A stretch of DNA of 64,000 nt from Streptomyces spororaveus (GTDB taxonomy: Bacteria; Actinomycetota; Actinomycetes; Streptomycetales; Streptomycetaceae): assembly GCF_016755875.1 (NCBI RefSeq), contig NZ_BNED01000005.1:2893001-2957000 (forward strand), read 5' to 3'. The first letter of the stretch is position 1; each line of letters starts with the position of its first letter. The position numbers and the translations under genes were made by a program. Shown here piece after piece: positions 1-12,364 of this stretch. The notes under the pieces are model-generated. The model searched no databases and was not told where the DNA came from. It worked only from the letters and a program-made list of their open reading frames with translations.

Positions 1-2724
<2,724 letters not shown>

Positions 2725-2728
<4 letters not shown>

Positions 2729-3423
2729 CGGCCCGGCCGGACGCTCAGGTCGTTGACCTCGGCGTCACGGGGCAGGTCGATGGCCATGACGATCGTGGTG
2801 GCCACGGACTCGGGGTCGATCCAGGCGGCCGGGTCGTACTCCTTGCCCTCCTGGGAGTGCACCTTGGCCTGCATGGGGCTGGCGGTGCGGCCCGGGTAGA
2901 CGGAGGTGACGCGGATGCCGTGGGGCTTCTCCTCGCCGCGCAGCGAGTCGGCGAGGGCCTTGAGCCCGTGCTTGGAGGCGGCATACGCGCTCCAGTCGGG
3001 GTGGGCGCTCAGCCCGGCGCCCGAGTTCACGAAGACGACGGTGGCCTTGGAGGCCCGCAGGGTGGGCAGCAGCAGCCGGGTGACCTCGGCAGGGGCGATC
3101 AGGTTCACGTTGAGCTGCTGGTGCCAGGTCTTGGGCCGCAGCTCGCCCACGGGTCCGAGGTCGACGATCCCGGCGATGTGCAGCAGGGAGTCGATCCGCT
3201 CCGGGACGGCCTGCTTGGAGAACGCCCACGACAGCCGGTCGGGGTCGGCGAGGTCGCCGACGAGGGACGTGGCGCCGGGGTAGCGGTCGACGAGCTCGCG
3301 GGCGCGGCCGGCGTCCCGGGCGAGGAGGACGAGGTCGTCGCCGCGGGCGTGCAGCCGGGCCGCGACGGCGGCGCCGATGCCGGAGCCGGCACCGGTGATC
3401 AAGTGAGTAGCCATACCGCCCAT
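2725..3423 (-). CDS. Short-chain dehydrogenase/reductase (SDR)
   Basis: A 232-residue NAD(P)-dependent oxidoreductase. It has the Rossmann motif TGAGSGIG near residue 11, an NAG-like segment reading IAGIVD, a catalytic serine in FVNSGAG, and the active-site YAASK of classical SDRs. The substrate cannot be predicted. Two in-frame ATGs, at 3423 and 3414, are possible. I prefer 3423 because GGGGGT sits six bases upstream; 3414 gives a protein three residues shorter. The stop overlaps the MetE-like start, so the two are translationally coupled. Confidence 0.87.
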
Positions 3424-3463
3424 GCTCGCACCCCCGAGCGCGCCCGGGGCCCGAAGACCGAGG

Positions 3464-4441
3464 TCAGGTGCCGACGGCGGCCGCGTACGCCCGTCGGACG
3501 GCGGCGCGGGCGGCGGCCGCCTGCTCCGCGGGGACGGCGGGGCCGAAGCCCCGGCCGATCGTGGCGTGCGGGAGCGCCGCCACGAGCCGGGCCCGTACGT
3601 CGCCCCGCGGTCCGGCCCACCGCTCCAGGGCCCGGTCGCGTACGTCGGCCAGCGCGGCGGCGCGGTCCGGCGCGGGCGGCGCGAAGCGGCCGCCCGAGGC
3701 CCGCTCGTGCTCGGCCCAGCGGTCCTCCCAGAACTCCACGGTCCAGCCGGGCCAGCGGCCGGCGAGGGCACCGGCGTGGGCGCGGGCCGTGTTCAGCCAC
3801 CAGCCGACCCGGCGCCGCTCGGGATCGACGTGGATGCCGGCGTCCGCCCGGAGCCGGTGGCTCCCGTGCTCAGGTGCGTCCCGGAGCCGCTCCAGCAGGG
3901 CGGGGCCCTCCTCGGCGGGGTGGTCGTCGATGTCGGCGAGGACGTGGCAGCGGTCCTGGCCGATGGTGACCACCGCGACCAGCGGGTCGGGGTCGGCCAG
4001 TTCCTCGTCGTCCCGGTCCAGCGCCGGGCCGGGGTACACGTCGGTGTCCCGCTCTCCCGGGTCGAGCCCGAGGTGGGTGCGCAGCCCGGTCTGGCCGTCG
4101 TGGAGCCAGCGCACCTCCCAGCCCGGCCAGGCGCACCTCAGCAGCTCCAGGGTGGCGGCCCGGGTGCGCAGGGAGGCGATGGGCCCCTCCGAGGCGAAGA
4201 GCAGCAGGAGCCGGCGGGCCTCGTCGGCGAGGACGCCCGCCTCGACCATGTCGTCGGGGTACCAGTCGTCCTCCCGCACGTGGCCGCGCAGGAACGGGAG
4301 CACCGCCTCCGGCCCGGCCAGCAGGTCGAGGTCCAGCCCCACGGCGCCGTACGAGGAGCGATGGCGGGTGTGGCCCGCAGGGCCACCGGGGCTGCCGGGG
4401 CCACCGGGGCCCGAGAGCACGAACACGGCCCGGTTCCCCAT
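3464..4441 (-). CDS. Conserved hypothetical protein, soluble
   Basis: A 325-residue soluble protein I do not recognise. The Gly/Pro-rich N-terminus (about residues 9-22) is followed by HRSSYGAVGLDLDLL. Two Trp-rich segments look like a repeated unit: WPGWEVRWLHDGQ near residue 120 and WPGWTVEFWEDRW near residue 245. Each is preceded by a helical stretch, suggesting internal duplication. There are no membrane segments or catalytic motifs I can name. The start lies exactly at the end of the DUF1330-family gene (last base 4441), implying coupling. Third-position GC is very high throughout, supporting a real gene. Confidence 0.72.
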   Translation of the reverse strand: MGNRAVFVLSGPGGPGSPGGPAGHTRHRSSYGAVGLDLDLLAGPEAVLPFLRGHVREDDWYPDDMVEAGVLADEARRLLLLFASEGPIASLRTRAATLELLRCAWPGWEVRWLHDGQTGLRTHLGLDPGERDTDVYPGPALDRDDEELADPDPLVAVVTIGQDRCHVLADIDDHPAEEGPALLERLRDAPEHGSHRLRADAGIHVDPERRRVGWWLNTARAHAGALAGRWPGWTVEFWEDRWAEHERASGGRFAPPAPDRAAALADVRDRALERWAGPRGDVRARLVAALPHATIGRGFGPAVPAEQAAAARAAVRRAYAAAVGT

Positions 4442-4785
4442 CAGAGGCCGGCTTCGGCACGCAGGGCGGCCGCCGTCTTCGAGGCGTCGTAGCCGGCCGG
4501 GACGCCCTCGACGAGGATGACCTCGCCGGGAATGTGGTCCGTGCGCAGCGGGAGGATGGCCCGGTAGGCGTCGGAGGCGTACCAGGCGCGCGCCCGCTCG
4601 ATGTCGGGGAAGCCGATGACGACGACGGTGCCGGGGAAGGGGCCTTCCATGACCTCGACCTCCTTGCCGTGGACGAGGAAGCGGCCGCCGAAGGGATCCA
4701 TCGTCGACTGCATCGTCTCGATGTACGTGAGGATGTCCTCGTTCATCGTCTCGGGGCGGATGTGGGCGATGGCGTACGCGGTCAT
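4441..4785 (-). CDS. DUF1330 family protein
   Basis: A 114-residue protein of the DUF1330 family, a ferredoxin-like alpha/beta dimeric barrel fold. The sequence shows MTAYAIAHIRPE at the N-terminus, GGRFLVHGKEVEVMEG in the middle, and VIGFPDIERARAWYASDAY, which is diagnostic for the family. The biochemical role of the family is not established. The ATG at 4785 is preceded by AGGGGAG. An in-frame TTG at 4803 lies upstream of that ribosome site and is unlikely to be used. The stop touches the start of the following hypothetical gene. Confidence 0.85.
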   Translation of the reverse strand: MTAYAIAHIRPETMNEDILTYIETMQSTMDPFGGRFLVHGKEVEVMEGPFPGTVVVIGFPDIERARAWYASDAYRAILPLRTDHIPGEVILVEGVPAGYDASKTAAALRAEAGL

Positions 4786-4873
4786 GGTCGGCTCCCCTGT
4801 CAACCGGCCCGCCGCTGCGGGCCGTTGCTCCGATCCTGGCAGGGCGCGGCCGCGGCGGCGATTACCTCCGGGG

Positions 4874-5899
4874 TCAGGACGAGGCGGGCTGGAAGGTGCG
4901 CCGGTAGGCGATCGGGGAGACGCCGAGCGTGGACCGCATGTGCTGGCGCAGGGAGTTGGCCGAGCCGAAACCGGCGCGGTGGGCCACCAGGTCGACCGGC
5001 AGGTCGCTGGACTCCAGCAGGTGGCGGGCCAGTTCGAGGCGCTGTGCGGTGAGCCACTGCACGGGGGTCATGCCGACCTCGTCGCGGAACCGCCGGGTGA
5101 AGGTGCGCAGGCTCATCCGGGCGTGCGCGGCCAGTTCGGCGAGGGTGACCGGTTCGGCGAGGCGCTCCAGGGCCCACGCGCGGGTGGCGGTGGTGCTGGC
5201 GACCGACGGCTCGGGGACGGGGCGGTCGATGAACTGGGCCTGCCCGCCGTCGCGCCACGGCGGGACGACGCACATGCGCGCGGCCCGGTTGGTGACGGCG
5301 ACACCGTGGTCGCGGCGGATCATGTGCAGGCACAGGTCGACTCCGGCGGAGACGCCGGCCGAGGTCAGGACGTCGCCGTCGTCGACGAAGAGGACGTCCT
5401 CGTCGATGCGCACCCTCGGGTAGGCGCGGCGGAACTCCCGGGCGAGGTTCCAGTGGGTGGTCGCGGGCCGGTCGTCGAGGAGGCCGGCGGCGGCGAGCAC
5501 GTAGGAGCCGGTGCAGATCGACACCAGGCGGGTGCCGGGACGGATGCGGGCGATGGCCGCGGCGACCGCGGGCGGCAGCGGCCCGCCGAGGGCCAGCTCC
5601 GGCATGGCGTGGGTGGGCGGGACGATCACGGTGTCGGCGGCGGCGAGGGCCTCGGGCCCGGCGGCGGGCTGGAGGGTGAAGCCGGAGTCGCTGAGCACGG
5701 GGGCGCCGTCGGCGGTGCAGACGACGACCTCGTAGAGGTCTTCGCCGTCCTCGCCCACGGCACTGCCGAAGACCCGGGAGGGAATGCCCAGCTCGAACGG
5801 GGGGAAGCCCGGCAGGGCGAGCACCGCGACGAGGTGCCGCCCGCCCGTGCCGCTCCCGGGGCGGGCCGTGTGCTCGGTGTGCTCCCGCGTCTCGCTCAT
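4874..5899 (-). CDS. GlxA-type AraC family transcriptional regulator
   Basis: A 341-residue regulator. Residues about 25-195 form a DJ-1/PfpI-like domain with the nucleophile-elbow cysteine in SICTGSYVLA. Residues about 235-335 form an AraC-type double helix-turn-helix (MSLRTFTRRFRDEVG and GFGSANSLRQHM). GlxA-like proteins sense metabolites or reactive species through the DJ-1 domain and usually control nearby genes. The gene is divergent from an NADPH:quinone reductase-like gene, with a 127-bp intergenic region carrying two inverted repeats. That arrangement suggests it regulates the neighbour and itself. The ATG at 5899 follows AGGATCTGGCC. Confidence 0.9.
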   Translation of the reverse strand: MSETREHTEHTARPGSGTGGRHLVAVLALPGFPPFELGIPSRVFGSAVGEDGEDLYEVVVCTADGAPVLSDSGFTLQPAAGPEALAAADTVIVPPTHAMPELALGGPLPPAVAAAIARIRPGTRLVSICTGSYVLAAAGLLDDRPATTHWNLAREFRRAYPRVRIDEDVLFVDDGDVLTSAGVSAGVDLCLHMIRRDHGVAVTNRAARMCVVPPWRDGGQAQFIDRPVPEPSVASTTATRAWALERLAEPVTLAELAAHARMSLRTFTRRFRDEVGMTPVQWLTAQRLELARHLLESSDLPVDLVAHRAGFGSANSLRQHMRSTLGVSPIAYRRTFQPASS

Positions 5900-5919
5900 G
5901 GCCAGATCCTGTCACATAG

Positions 5920-5990
5920 TGGCCAAACGGCCAACACCATCGAGGGGCGCCGTGCCCGAATCTGAGACACGTCGCCGGGTAACGACCCGG
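5920..5990. promoter_or_regulatory. Candidate operators in divergent promoter region
   Basis: Between the AraC regulator and the oxidoreductase lie two inverted repeats. One is TGGCC-AAAC-GGCCA at 5920-5933, which also reads as a GGCCAA direct repeat. The other is CCGGGT-AACG-ACCCGG at 5975-5990. Their position in a regulator/target divergent region is the reason for the call. Binding by the GlxA-type regulator is inferred. Confidence 0.4.
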
Positions 5991-6026
5991 ATTGCGACAC
6001 AAACGGATGGAATGAGGCGGACAGAA

Positions 6027-6950
<924 letters not shown>

Positions 6951-6962
6951 ACCCGCAGGCCC

Positions 6963-9419
6963 TCAGCCCGTGGGCCGGCCGCGCAGGTGGCGCTGGAGCC
7001 GTGCGTGGCGGAACTGGTAGACGGCGCCGACCTGGCGCAGGACGCCGCGCCGGTAGGCGTCCTCCAGGAAGGCGACCGTCGCCCAGGGGAGGCGGCCGGT
7101 CAGCGGCAGCCAGACGCGGGCCAGGAGCAGCCACTGACCCCAGGCGGTGAACGCCAGGACGTAGGAGAGCGCGCCGGCCAGGCCGCCGACGGCGCCGAGC
7201 GCCAGCCCGTCGGCCATCGGCCAGCTCAGCGGGCCGACGACCCCCTGGAGGAGTTCGGTCATGAGCCGGCCGCCGAAGGCGATCACCACGGTGAGCGTCG
7301 GTGCGAGGAAGAGGGCCTGGCGCACCACGATGCTCCGGTTGACGGCCAGCAGGTCCGTCGGAGTGGCGGCGGAGCCGAGGTCGATCGGGGTCTCCAGGGT
7401 GGCCACGAGCCCGAGTACGAGACCGCCCGCCAGGGCGAACGTCAGCCCGTACATGAGGCAGTTGACGGCCGTGGCCCGGATCACCGCCGCGTGGAGCAGC
7501 ACCCCTCCGTACGTCAGCCGCGCGCCCACGGTGAAGGCGAGCCCGCACCCGAGGCCCATCACGAAGCCGCCCAGCAATCCGGCCGGGACCAGGGTGGCGA
7601 ACCTGCGGGAGGAAGGCGCGGCGCCCCGGCCGCGGCGGCCGGGCAGCCGTATCCGCACCCGGGACGGTTCGAACGCCCGGATCCCGAGGACGGCCATGAG
7701 CCCGTAGACCAGCCCGAAGGCGAGGCCGACGGCCGGTCCGAACAGCAGGGCGTCCAGCAGGCCCGTACCCAGCGCGAAGGCGGCGCCGCGGCCGGCGGCC
7801 AGGTTCTTCGCCGGGAAGACCAGCCAGTCGGCGAGGGCGGTGACCAGGGAACAGGCGAGGACGACGGCCAGGATCCGCGAGGGCAGCCGCAGCGAGTCGC
7901 GCAGCTGCCACCACGCCAGGTCCTGGCCTTCGCGGCGCTCGGGCCGGTCCAGGTGGTCGGCGAGGTGGCCCAGGTAGCGCCGGGCCCGGTGCGGGTCCCA
8001 GCTACGGGGCCGCCGGGCGCCCGGGAGGGCCGTGGGCAGGGGCTGGTAGACGCTCGGCACGAACCCGGCCAGCAGGTGCTCCTCGATGGCCCCCGGGTTC
8101 GGGAAGCGGGCCTCGTCCAGCAGTTCGGCCGGGTCCTGGGCCGGGGTGTCGCTGTAGGCGGTCCGGGCCAGCAGGACCATCAGCGGGGTGCTCAGCACGG
8201 CCCGGAGGCGGGCGCCGGGCCCCCCGTCCCGGTCCGTGCGCAGCCGTTCCAGGACGGGGTCCCACCCGGTGGCGGCCCGTCCGTCCCGGTCGGCGGGCGC
8301 GCTCGGGCGCGCGGTGCGGGGCAGGTAGTGGGCCAGGTCGTCGGCGTCCAGGTCCAGCAGTTCGATGCCCGCGGTCCGGCGGAGCACCTCGACCCTGACG
8401 GCCTCGGCGAACTGCTCGGTACGGCTGGTCAGCAGCAGCGGCAGCGAGCTCGCGTTGAGCTCGCGCAGTGCGACGCCGAGCAGCCCGGTGGCCATCTCGT
8501 CGAACCCGTCCAGGACCGGCAGGATCCATCCGGCGTCGACCAGGGCCGCGGCGAGGGTCGAGCCGCCGGGGGCGCGCGCGTCGAGGTTCGGGTGGTCGCG
8601 CAGCAGGCGGGCGATCAGCCAGTCGCGCAGGCTGGTGCCGGTCGGGTCCCACGATCCCGTGCTGAAGACCACGGGCACCGGCTCGCCGTCGGTGCGCGCG
8701 CCCAGATGGTCGAGGACGAACCGCAGGACGAGGACGGTCTTGCCGGAGCCGGCCCGGCCGAGCACCACCAGCCGCCCGGACCGGACGCGCCGGTAGACGT
8801 CGCGGATGTCGGTGAGGCCGCCGTCCAGGGACAGCGGGCCGCGGGCGGCTCCAGGGGGAGTGCCGCGGATGTTGTCCCAGTGGTCCAGCAGGTCGGCGGG
8901 GGCCGACCGCCACCGCACGGGCAGCGGGAAGGGGTCGTGGATGCGGCGCTGCTCCTCCTCGCGGACACAGCGGCCGTAGACGTCGTGGGCGAGTGACTCG
9001 GCGGCCTCGGCCAGGGCGCCCCCGGACACGGGCAGTGCGCGGTGCGGCACCGGCCGGGCCGGACGGTCCGACTCCGGCGCCGGTTCCCGGTCCGGCGCCG
9101 GCGCCTGCTTCCGGTCCGGCTCCCGCTCCTGCTCCGGTACGGGCGCGGGTGCGGCGCGCGGGCCCTCCCCGGCGTCGGCCCGGTTGCCCCGGTGGGCGGC
9201 CAGCAGGTCCGTCCAGAGCTCGTCCCGGTCCCGTTTCAGCTCGTCGGCCAGTGCGTGGGCGACCTGCTTCACCGTGCCCATCCGGGCGTCGGTGGGTTTG
9301 CCGGTCTCCAGCCGGTGGATGGTGCGGACCCCGAGCCGGGACCGCTCGGCCAGCTGCTCCTGCGTCATCCCCGCCTCGTGCCGCAACCCGCGGAGCAACG
9401 CGCCGAACTGGCTGCTCAC
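6963..9419 (-). CDS. XRE helix-turn-helix / NACHT NTPase / multi-transmembrane protein
   Basis: An 818-residue protein starting at GTG 9419 behind AAGGGC. Residues 5-60 are an XRE helix-turn-helix (MTQEQLAERSRLGVRTIHRLE). Residues 80-125 form a charged Pro/Glu-rich linker. A NACHT-type NTPase follows, with Walker A GRAGSGKT at 221-228, Walker B with acidic tail LDGFDE at 303-308 and TSR at 331-333. About six hydrophobic segments lie between residues 514 and 768. The end, YQFRHARLQRHL at 801-812, is a terminal motif I recall from actinobacterial NACHT proteins. NACHT proteins act as NLR-like signal-transducing NTPases, and several bacterial ones defend against phage. Whether this one does is unknown. 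No effector gene lies beside it. Confidence 0.85.
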   Translation of the reverse strand: MSSQFGALLRGLRHEAGMTQEQLAERSRLGVRTIHRLETGKPTDARMGTVKQVAHALADELKRDRDELWTDLLAAHRGNRADAGEGPRAAPAPVPEQEREPDRKQAPAPDREPAPESDRPARPVPHRALPVSGGALAEAAESLAHDVYGRCVREEEQRRIHDPFPLPVRWRSAPADLLDHWDNIRGTPPGAARGPLSLDGGLTDIRDVYRRVRSGRLVVLGRAGSGKTVLVLRFVLDHLGARTDGEPVPVVFSTGSWDPTGTSLRDWLIARLLRDHPNLDARAPGGSTLAAALVDAGWILPVLDGFDEMATGLLGVALRELNASSLPLLLTSRTEQFAEAVRVEVLRRTAGIELLDLDADDLAHYLPRTARPSAPADRDGRAATGWDPVLERLRTDRDGGPGARLRAVLSTPLMVLLARTAYSDTPAQDPAELLDEARFPNPGAIEEHLLAGFVPSVYQPLPTALPGARRPRSWDPHRARRYLGHLADHLDRPERREGQDLAWWQLRDSLRLPSRILAVVLACSLVTALADWLVFPAKNLAAGRGAAFALGTGLLDALLFGPAVGLAFGLVYGLMAVLGIRAFEPSRVRIRLPGRRGRGAAPSSRRFATLVPAGLLGGFVMGLGCGLAFTVGARLTYGGVLLHAAVIRATAVNCLMYGLTFALAGGLVLGLVATLETPIDLGSAATPTDLLAVNRSIVVRQALFLAPTLTVVIAFGGRLMTELLQGVVGPLSWPMADGLALGAVGGLAGALSYVLAFTAWGQWLLLARVWLPLTGRLPWATVAFLEDAYRRGVLRQVGAVYQFRHARLQRHLRGRPTG

Positions 9420-9619
9420 TTGTATGCCCTTCCCCCCGACGACAGCCCTGCCACTTGTGTCGGATGTCCTGCGGGAACCCGGTCAAACCACGGGGCGCGG
9501 TCGACCGGCCACATATGGCCGGTTGCGGGCATGGTCCCCCGACCAGCACGAACACCACGATGAGTGCCGGTCGCCGCACCTGACGCGGTGCCCGCCCCGA
9601 CCCAAGGGAGTTGACCCGT

Positions 9620-10393
9620 ATGTCCACCACGAAGCCGAGCAGGTTCGCCCGCCGCCTCAAGTCCGTCGTCGCGTCGACGGTCCTCTTATTCGCCGGCGCC
9701 GTGGCCGCGCCGGCCACCGCGCACGCCGCCCCGGCGAACCACTACTACATCGAGATCGGCGGTACCGGCGCGGCCGCGGGGGCGCCCGCCTGCACCACGA
9801 GCTTCGACGCCGCGAACCGGCATCTGGACGGGGGCATCGCGATCCCGGTCTGCTACGTCGCCAGCGGCGGCCCGTTCGTCGGCAGCCACAACGAGCAGCC
9901 GGCCCCCTTCGCACCGAGCTTCGGCGACAGCGTGAACCAGGGCTACTGGAACGCCAGGGCCGCCCTGGAGAGCGCCTACCGGGCCGACCCGACCGCGACC
10001 TTCACCATCGCCGGCTACTCCCAGGGTGCCTGGGTCGGTGACCTGCTGCTCCAGACGATCGCGAACAACGGCACCGAGGTGCCCCGCGAGAAGGTCGACG
10101 GCATGCTCTACTCCGACCCGATGCAGCCGGGAACCGGTTTCTGGCGGCTGGTCCCCCAGGGGGTCCTGATCCCGTTCGTGGCGTACTCCCCCGGCACCGG
10201 GCCGGAGGTGTTCCCCGGGGTCCCGGTCCAGCGCCACTGCATCAAGACCGACGGGGTGTGTGACACGACGTCCCTGGACTCCTTCCCCGGCTTCCTGCAG
10301 CAGCACCCGCGCTACTTCCGGGAGGGCGAGATCATCGCGAGCACCCTCGCCCGGCACGGCGACAGCGGGACCGTCTGGTACCCGGCGGCCTGA
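9620..10393 (+). CDS. Secreted PE-PPE-type alpha/beta hydrolase
   Basis: A 257-residue exported protein. A signal peptide covers about residues 1-32 (an Arg/Lys-rich start, then LLFAGAVAAPATAHAAPA). The rest is the serine-hydrolase fold of the PE-PPE/cutinase-like family, with nucleophile elbow GYSQG, a likely catalytic Asp in YSDPMQPG and His residues near the C-terminus (QQHPRYF). Four cysteines could form disulfides, including the pair in HCIKTDGVCD. It probably acts as an extracellular esterase or lipase; the substrate is unknown. The ATG at 9620 follows AAGGGAG at 9604. A TTG at 9611 is too close to that site. It is divergent from the NACHT gene with a 200-bp spacer. Confidence 0.85.
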   Translation: MSTTKPSRFARRLKSVVASTVLLFAGAVAAPATAHAAPANHYYIEIGGTGAAAGAPACTTSFDAANRHLDGGIAIPVCYVASGGPFVGSHNEQPAPFAPSFGDSVNQGYWNARAALESAYRADPTATFTIAGYSQGAWVGDLLLQTIANNGTEVPREKVDGMLYSDPMQPGTGFWRLVPQGVLIPFVAYSPGTGPEVFPGVPVQRHCIKTDGVCDTTSLDSFPGFLQQHPRYFREGEIIASTLARHGDSGTVWYPAA

Positions 10394-10407
10394 TCCGGGC
10401 AGCACGG

Positions 10408-10441
10408 CGCCGCGGCCCGCCCGGGGGGACGGGCCGCGGCG
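10408..10441. terminator. Bidirectional hairpin terminator
   Basis: A perfect 12-bp inverted repeat (arms 10408-10419 and 10430-10441, 10-nt loop) lies between the convergent PE-PPE gene and mnmA. There is no long T-tract, which is usual for high-GC actinomycetes. Confidence 0.75.
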
Positions 10442-10468
10442 TCATGCCGTGAGGGCGCCGGCCGGACC

Positions 10469-10496
10469 GTGGCGGTCAGACGGTGGCGGTCAGACG
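10469..10496. repeat. 14-bp tandem direct repeat over the mnmA stop codon
   Basis: Two adjacent copies of GTGGCGGTCAGACG (10469-10482 and 10483-10496), plus a partial third copy, span the end of mnmA. The mnmA stop lies in the copy nearest the gene. The duplication looks like replication slippage and leaves the coding sequence intact. Confidence 0.8.
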
Positions 10497-11623
10497 GTGG
10501 CGGCGGCCCGCGTCGTGGTCGCGATGGTGGCCGAGCCGACCACGCGGGTGCCGTCGTAGAGCACGATCGCCTGGCCGGGGGCCACACCGCGGACCGCCTC
10601 GGTGAAGGAGACGCGCAGCTCGCCGTCCACGACCTCGGCGAAGACCTCGGTCTCGCCGCCGTGGGCGCGCAGCTGGGCGGTGTAGGTGCCCGGGGCGGCG
10701 GCCACGGCTCCGCACCAGCGGGGGCGGATCGCGGTGAGGGCGGTGACGTCGAGGGCCTCGACGGGGCCGACGGTGACGGTGTTGTTCACCGGGGAGATGT
10801 CGAGGACGTAGCGCGGCTTGCCGTCGGGGGCGGGGTGGCCGATGCGCAGGCCCTTGCGCTGGCCGATGGTGAAGCCGAAGGCGCCGTCGTGGGTGCCGAC
10901 CTTCTCGCCGGTCGCCTCGTCGACGATGTCGCCCTCGGCCTTGCCGAGGCGGTTCGCGAGGAAGCCCTGGGTGTCGCCGTCGGCGATGAAGCAGATGTCG
11001 TGGCTGTCGGGCTTCTTCGCGACGGCCAGCCCCCGCTCCTCGGCCTCGGCGCGGATCTCTTCCTTGGTGGTGAGGGTGTCGCCGAGCGGGAAGAGGGCGT
11101 GGGCGAGCTGCTTCTCGTCGAGGACCCCGAGGACGTACGACTGGTCCTTGGCCATGTCGGAGGCGCGGTGCAGCTCGCGCGAGCCGTCCTCCTTCAGCAC
11201 GACGGTCGCGTAGTGGCCCGTGCAGACGGCGTCGAAGCCGAGCGCGAGCGCCTTGTCGAGCAGCGCCGCGAACTTGATCTTCTCGTTGCAGCGCAGGCAC
11301 GGGTTCGGGGTCCGTCCGGCCTCGTACTCGGAGATGAAGTCCTCGACGACGTCCTCGCGGAAGCGCTCGGCGAGGTCCCAGACATAGAACGGGATGCCGA
11401 TGACGTCGGCGGCCCGGCGGGCGTCGCGGGAGTCCTCGATGGTGCAGCAGCCGCGGGCGCCGGTCCGGAAGGACTGCGGGTTCGCGGAGAGCGCGAGGTG
11501 GACGCCGGTCACGTCGTGCCCGGCTTCGACCGCGCGGGCGGCGGCGACGGCGGAGTCCACGCCCCCGGACATGGCGGCCAGGACGCGAAGGGGACGGGCG
11601 GTGCGCGGCAGGTTCTCAGTCAT
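10490..11623 (-). CDS. mnmA: tRNA-specific 2-thiouridylase MnmA
   Basis: A 377-residue enzyme that thiolates the wobble uridine (s2U34) of tRNAs for Lys, Glu and Gln, using ATP and a relayed persulfide. The N-terminus has the PP-loop [18 protein letters not shown] holds the first catalytic cysteine, and the second is in DSHDICFI. Also present are GHYATV and the central plus C-terminal beta-barrel domains ([10 protein letters not shown]). The ATG at 11623 matches family length. The sulfur donor is probably the cysteine desulfurase encoded just upstream on the same strand (12361-13524). An amidase gene on the opposite strand lies between them. Confidence 0.96.
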   Translation of the reverse strand: MTENLPRTARPLRVLAAMSGGVDSAVAAARAVEAGHDVTGVHLALSANPQSFRTGARGCCTIEDSRDARRAADVIGIPFYVWDLAERFREDVVEDFISEYEAGRTPNPCLRCNEKIKFAALLDKALALGFDAVCTGHYATVVLKEDGSRELHRASDMAKDQSYVLGVLDEKQLAHALFPLGDTLTTKEEIRAEAEERGLAVAKKPDSHDICFIADGDTQGFLANRLGKAEGDIVDEATGEKVGTHDGAFGFTIGQRKGLRIGHPAPDGKPRYVLDISPVNNTVTVGPVEALDVTALTAIRPRWCGAVAAAPGTYTAQLRAHGGETEVFAEVVDGELRVSFTEAVRGVAPGQAIVLYDGTRVVGSATIATTTRAAATV

Positions 11624-11683
11624 AGCACCGTCCAGGGTACGGGGGAACCGAGCGGGCTCACAGCGCGTTGTCGGGTACGGGGG

Positions 11684-12364
11684 GTGGATCACATCGTCGA
11701 GCAGGGGAACAAGGGGAAGAAGCCGCCGGGGCGGACCCGCAGGGCCGTGCTCTTCGGCGGGCTCGGGATCTTCGCGGTGGCGGCGGTGGCCGGCCGGGAG
11801 GAGCTCGGCCGTGCCTGGTGGCTGATACCGGGCGTGGACAAGCCGCGCAAGGAGGGCGAGCTCGACCACGCGGGTGCGAGCTGGACCTCGGCCTCGCCGG
11901 CGAACTGGCGCAAGGCGGACCGCCCGGCCGACTACCGGGTGGACCGGATCGTCGTGCATGTCACACAGGGCGGCTTCGAGTCCTCGGTGGACGCCTTCAA
12001 GAACCCGTGGCACAAGGCGTCGGCGCACTACATAGTGCGCGGGGACGGGCACGTGGAGCAGATGGTGCGCGAGCTGGACGTGGCCTTCCACTCGGGGAAC
12101 CGCTCGATGAACGAACGCAGCGTCGGCATCGAGCACGTGGGCTACGTGGACCGCCCGCAGGACTTCACGGACGCGATGTACGCGGCTTCGGCCCGGCTGG
12201 CGGCCGACGTGTGCCACCGGTACGGCATACCGGCGGACCGCACGCACATAGTCGGCCACTCCGAGGTCCCGGGCGCCGACCACACCGATCCCGGCCGCCA
12301 CTGGGACTGGAGCCGCTACATCGTCCTGGTCCGGGCGGCCCTGGAGGCCGCCTCGACGGCCTAG
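11684..12364 (+). CDS. N-acetylmuramoyl-L-alanine amidase (Amidase_2 family)
   Basis: A 226-residue protein. An RTRR-containing N-terminus is followed by a hydrophobic segment ([17 protein letters not shown]), so it is exported or membrane-anchored; the twin-arginine resemblance is weak. The rest is an Amidase_2 (T7 lysozyme/PGRP-like) zinc domain. It shows IVVHVTQGG with a first zinc histidine, [28 protein letters not shown], and the closing [10 protein letters not shown] with the second zinc histidine. It cleaves the MurNAc-L-Ala bond of peptidoglycan. The start is GTG 11684, and upstream Gs provide only a poor ribosome site. Its stop shares the palindrome CTAG with the stop of the convergent cysteine desulfurase. 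Confidence 0.85.
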   Translation: MDHIVEQGNKGKKPPGRTRRAVLFGGLGIFAVAAVAGREELGRAWWLIPGVDKPRKEGELDHAGASWTSASPANWRKADRPADYRVDRIVVHVTQGGFESSVDAFKNPWHKASAHYIVRGDGHVEQMVRELDVAFHSGNRSMNERSVGIEHVGYVDRPQDFTDAMYAASARLAADVCHRYGIPADRTHIVGHSEVPGADHTDPGRHWDWSRYIVLVRAALEAASTA

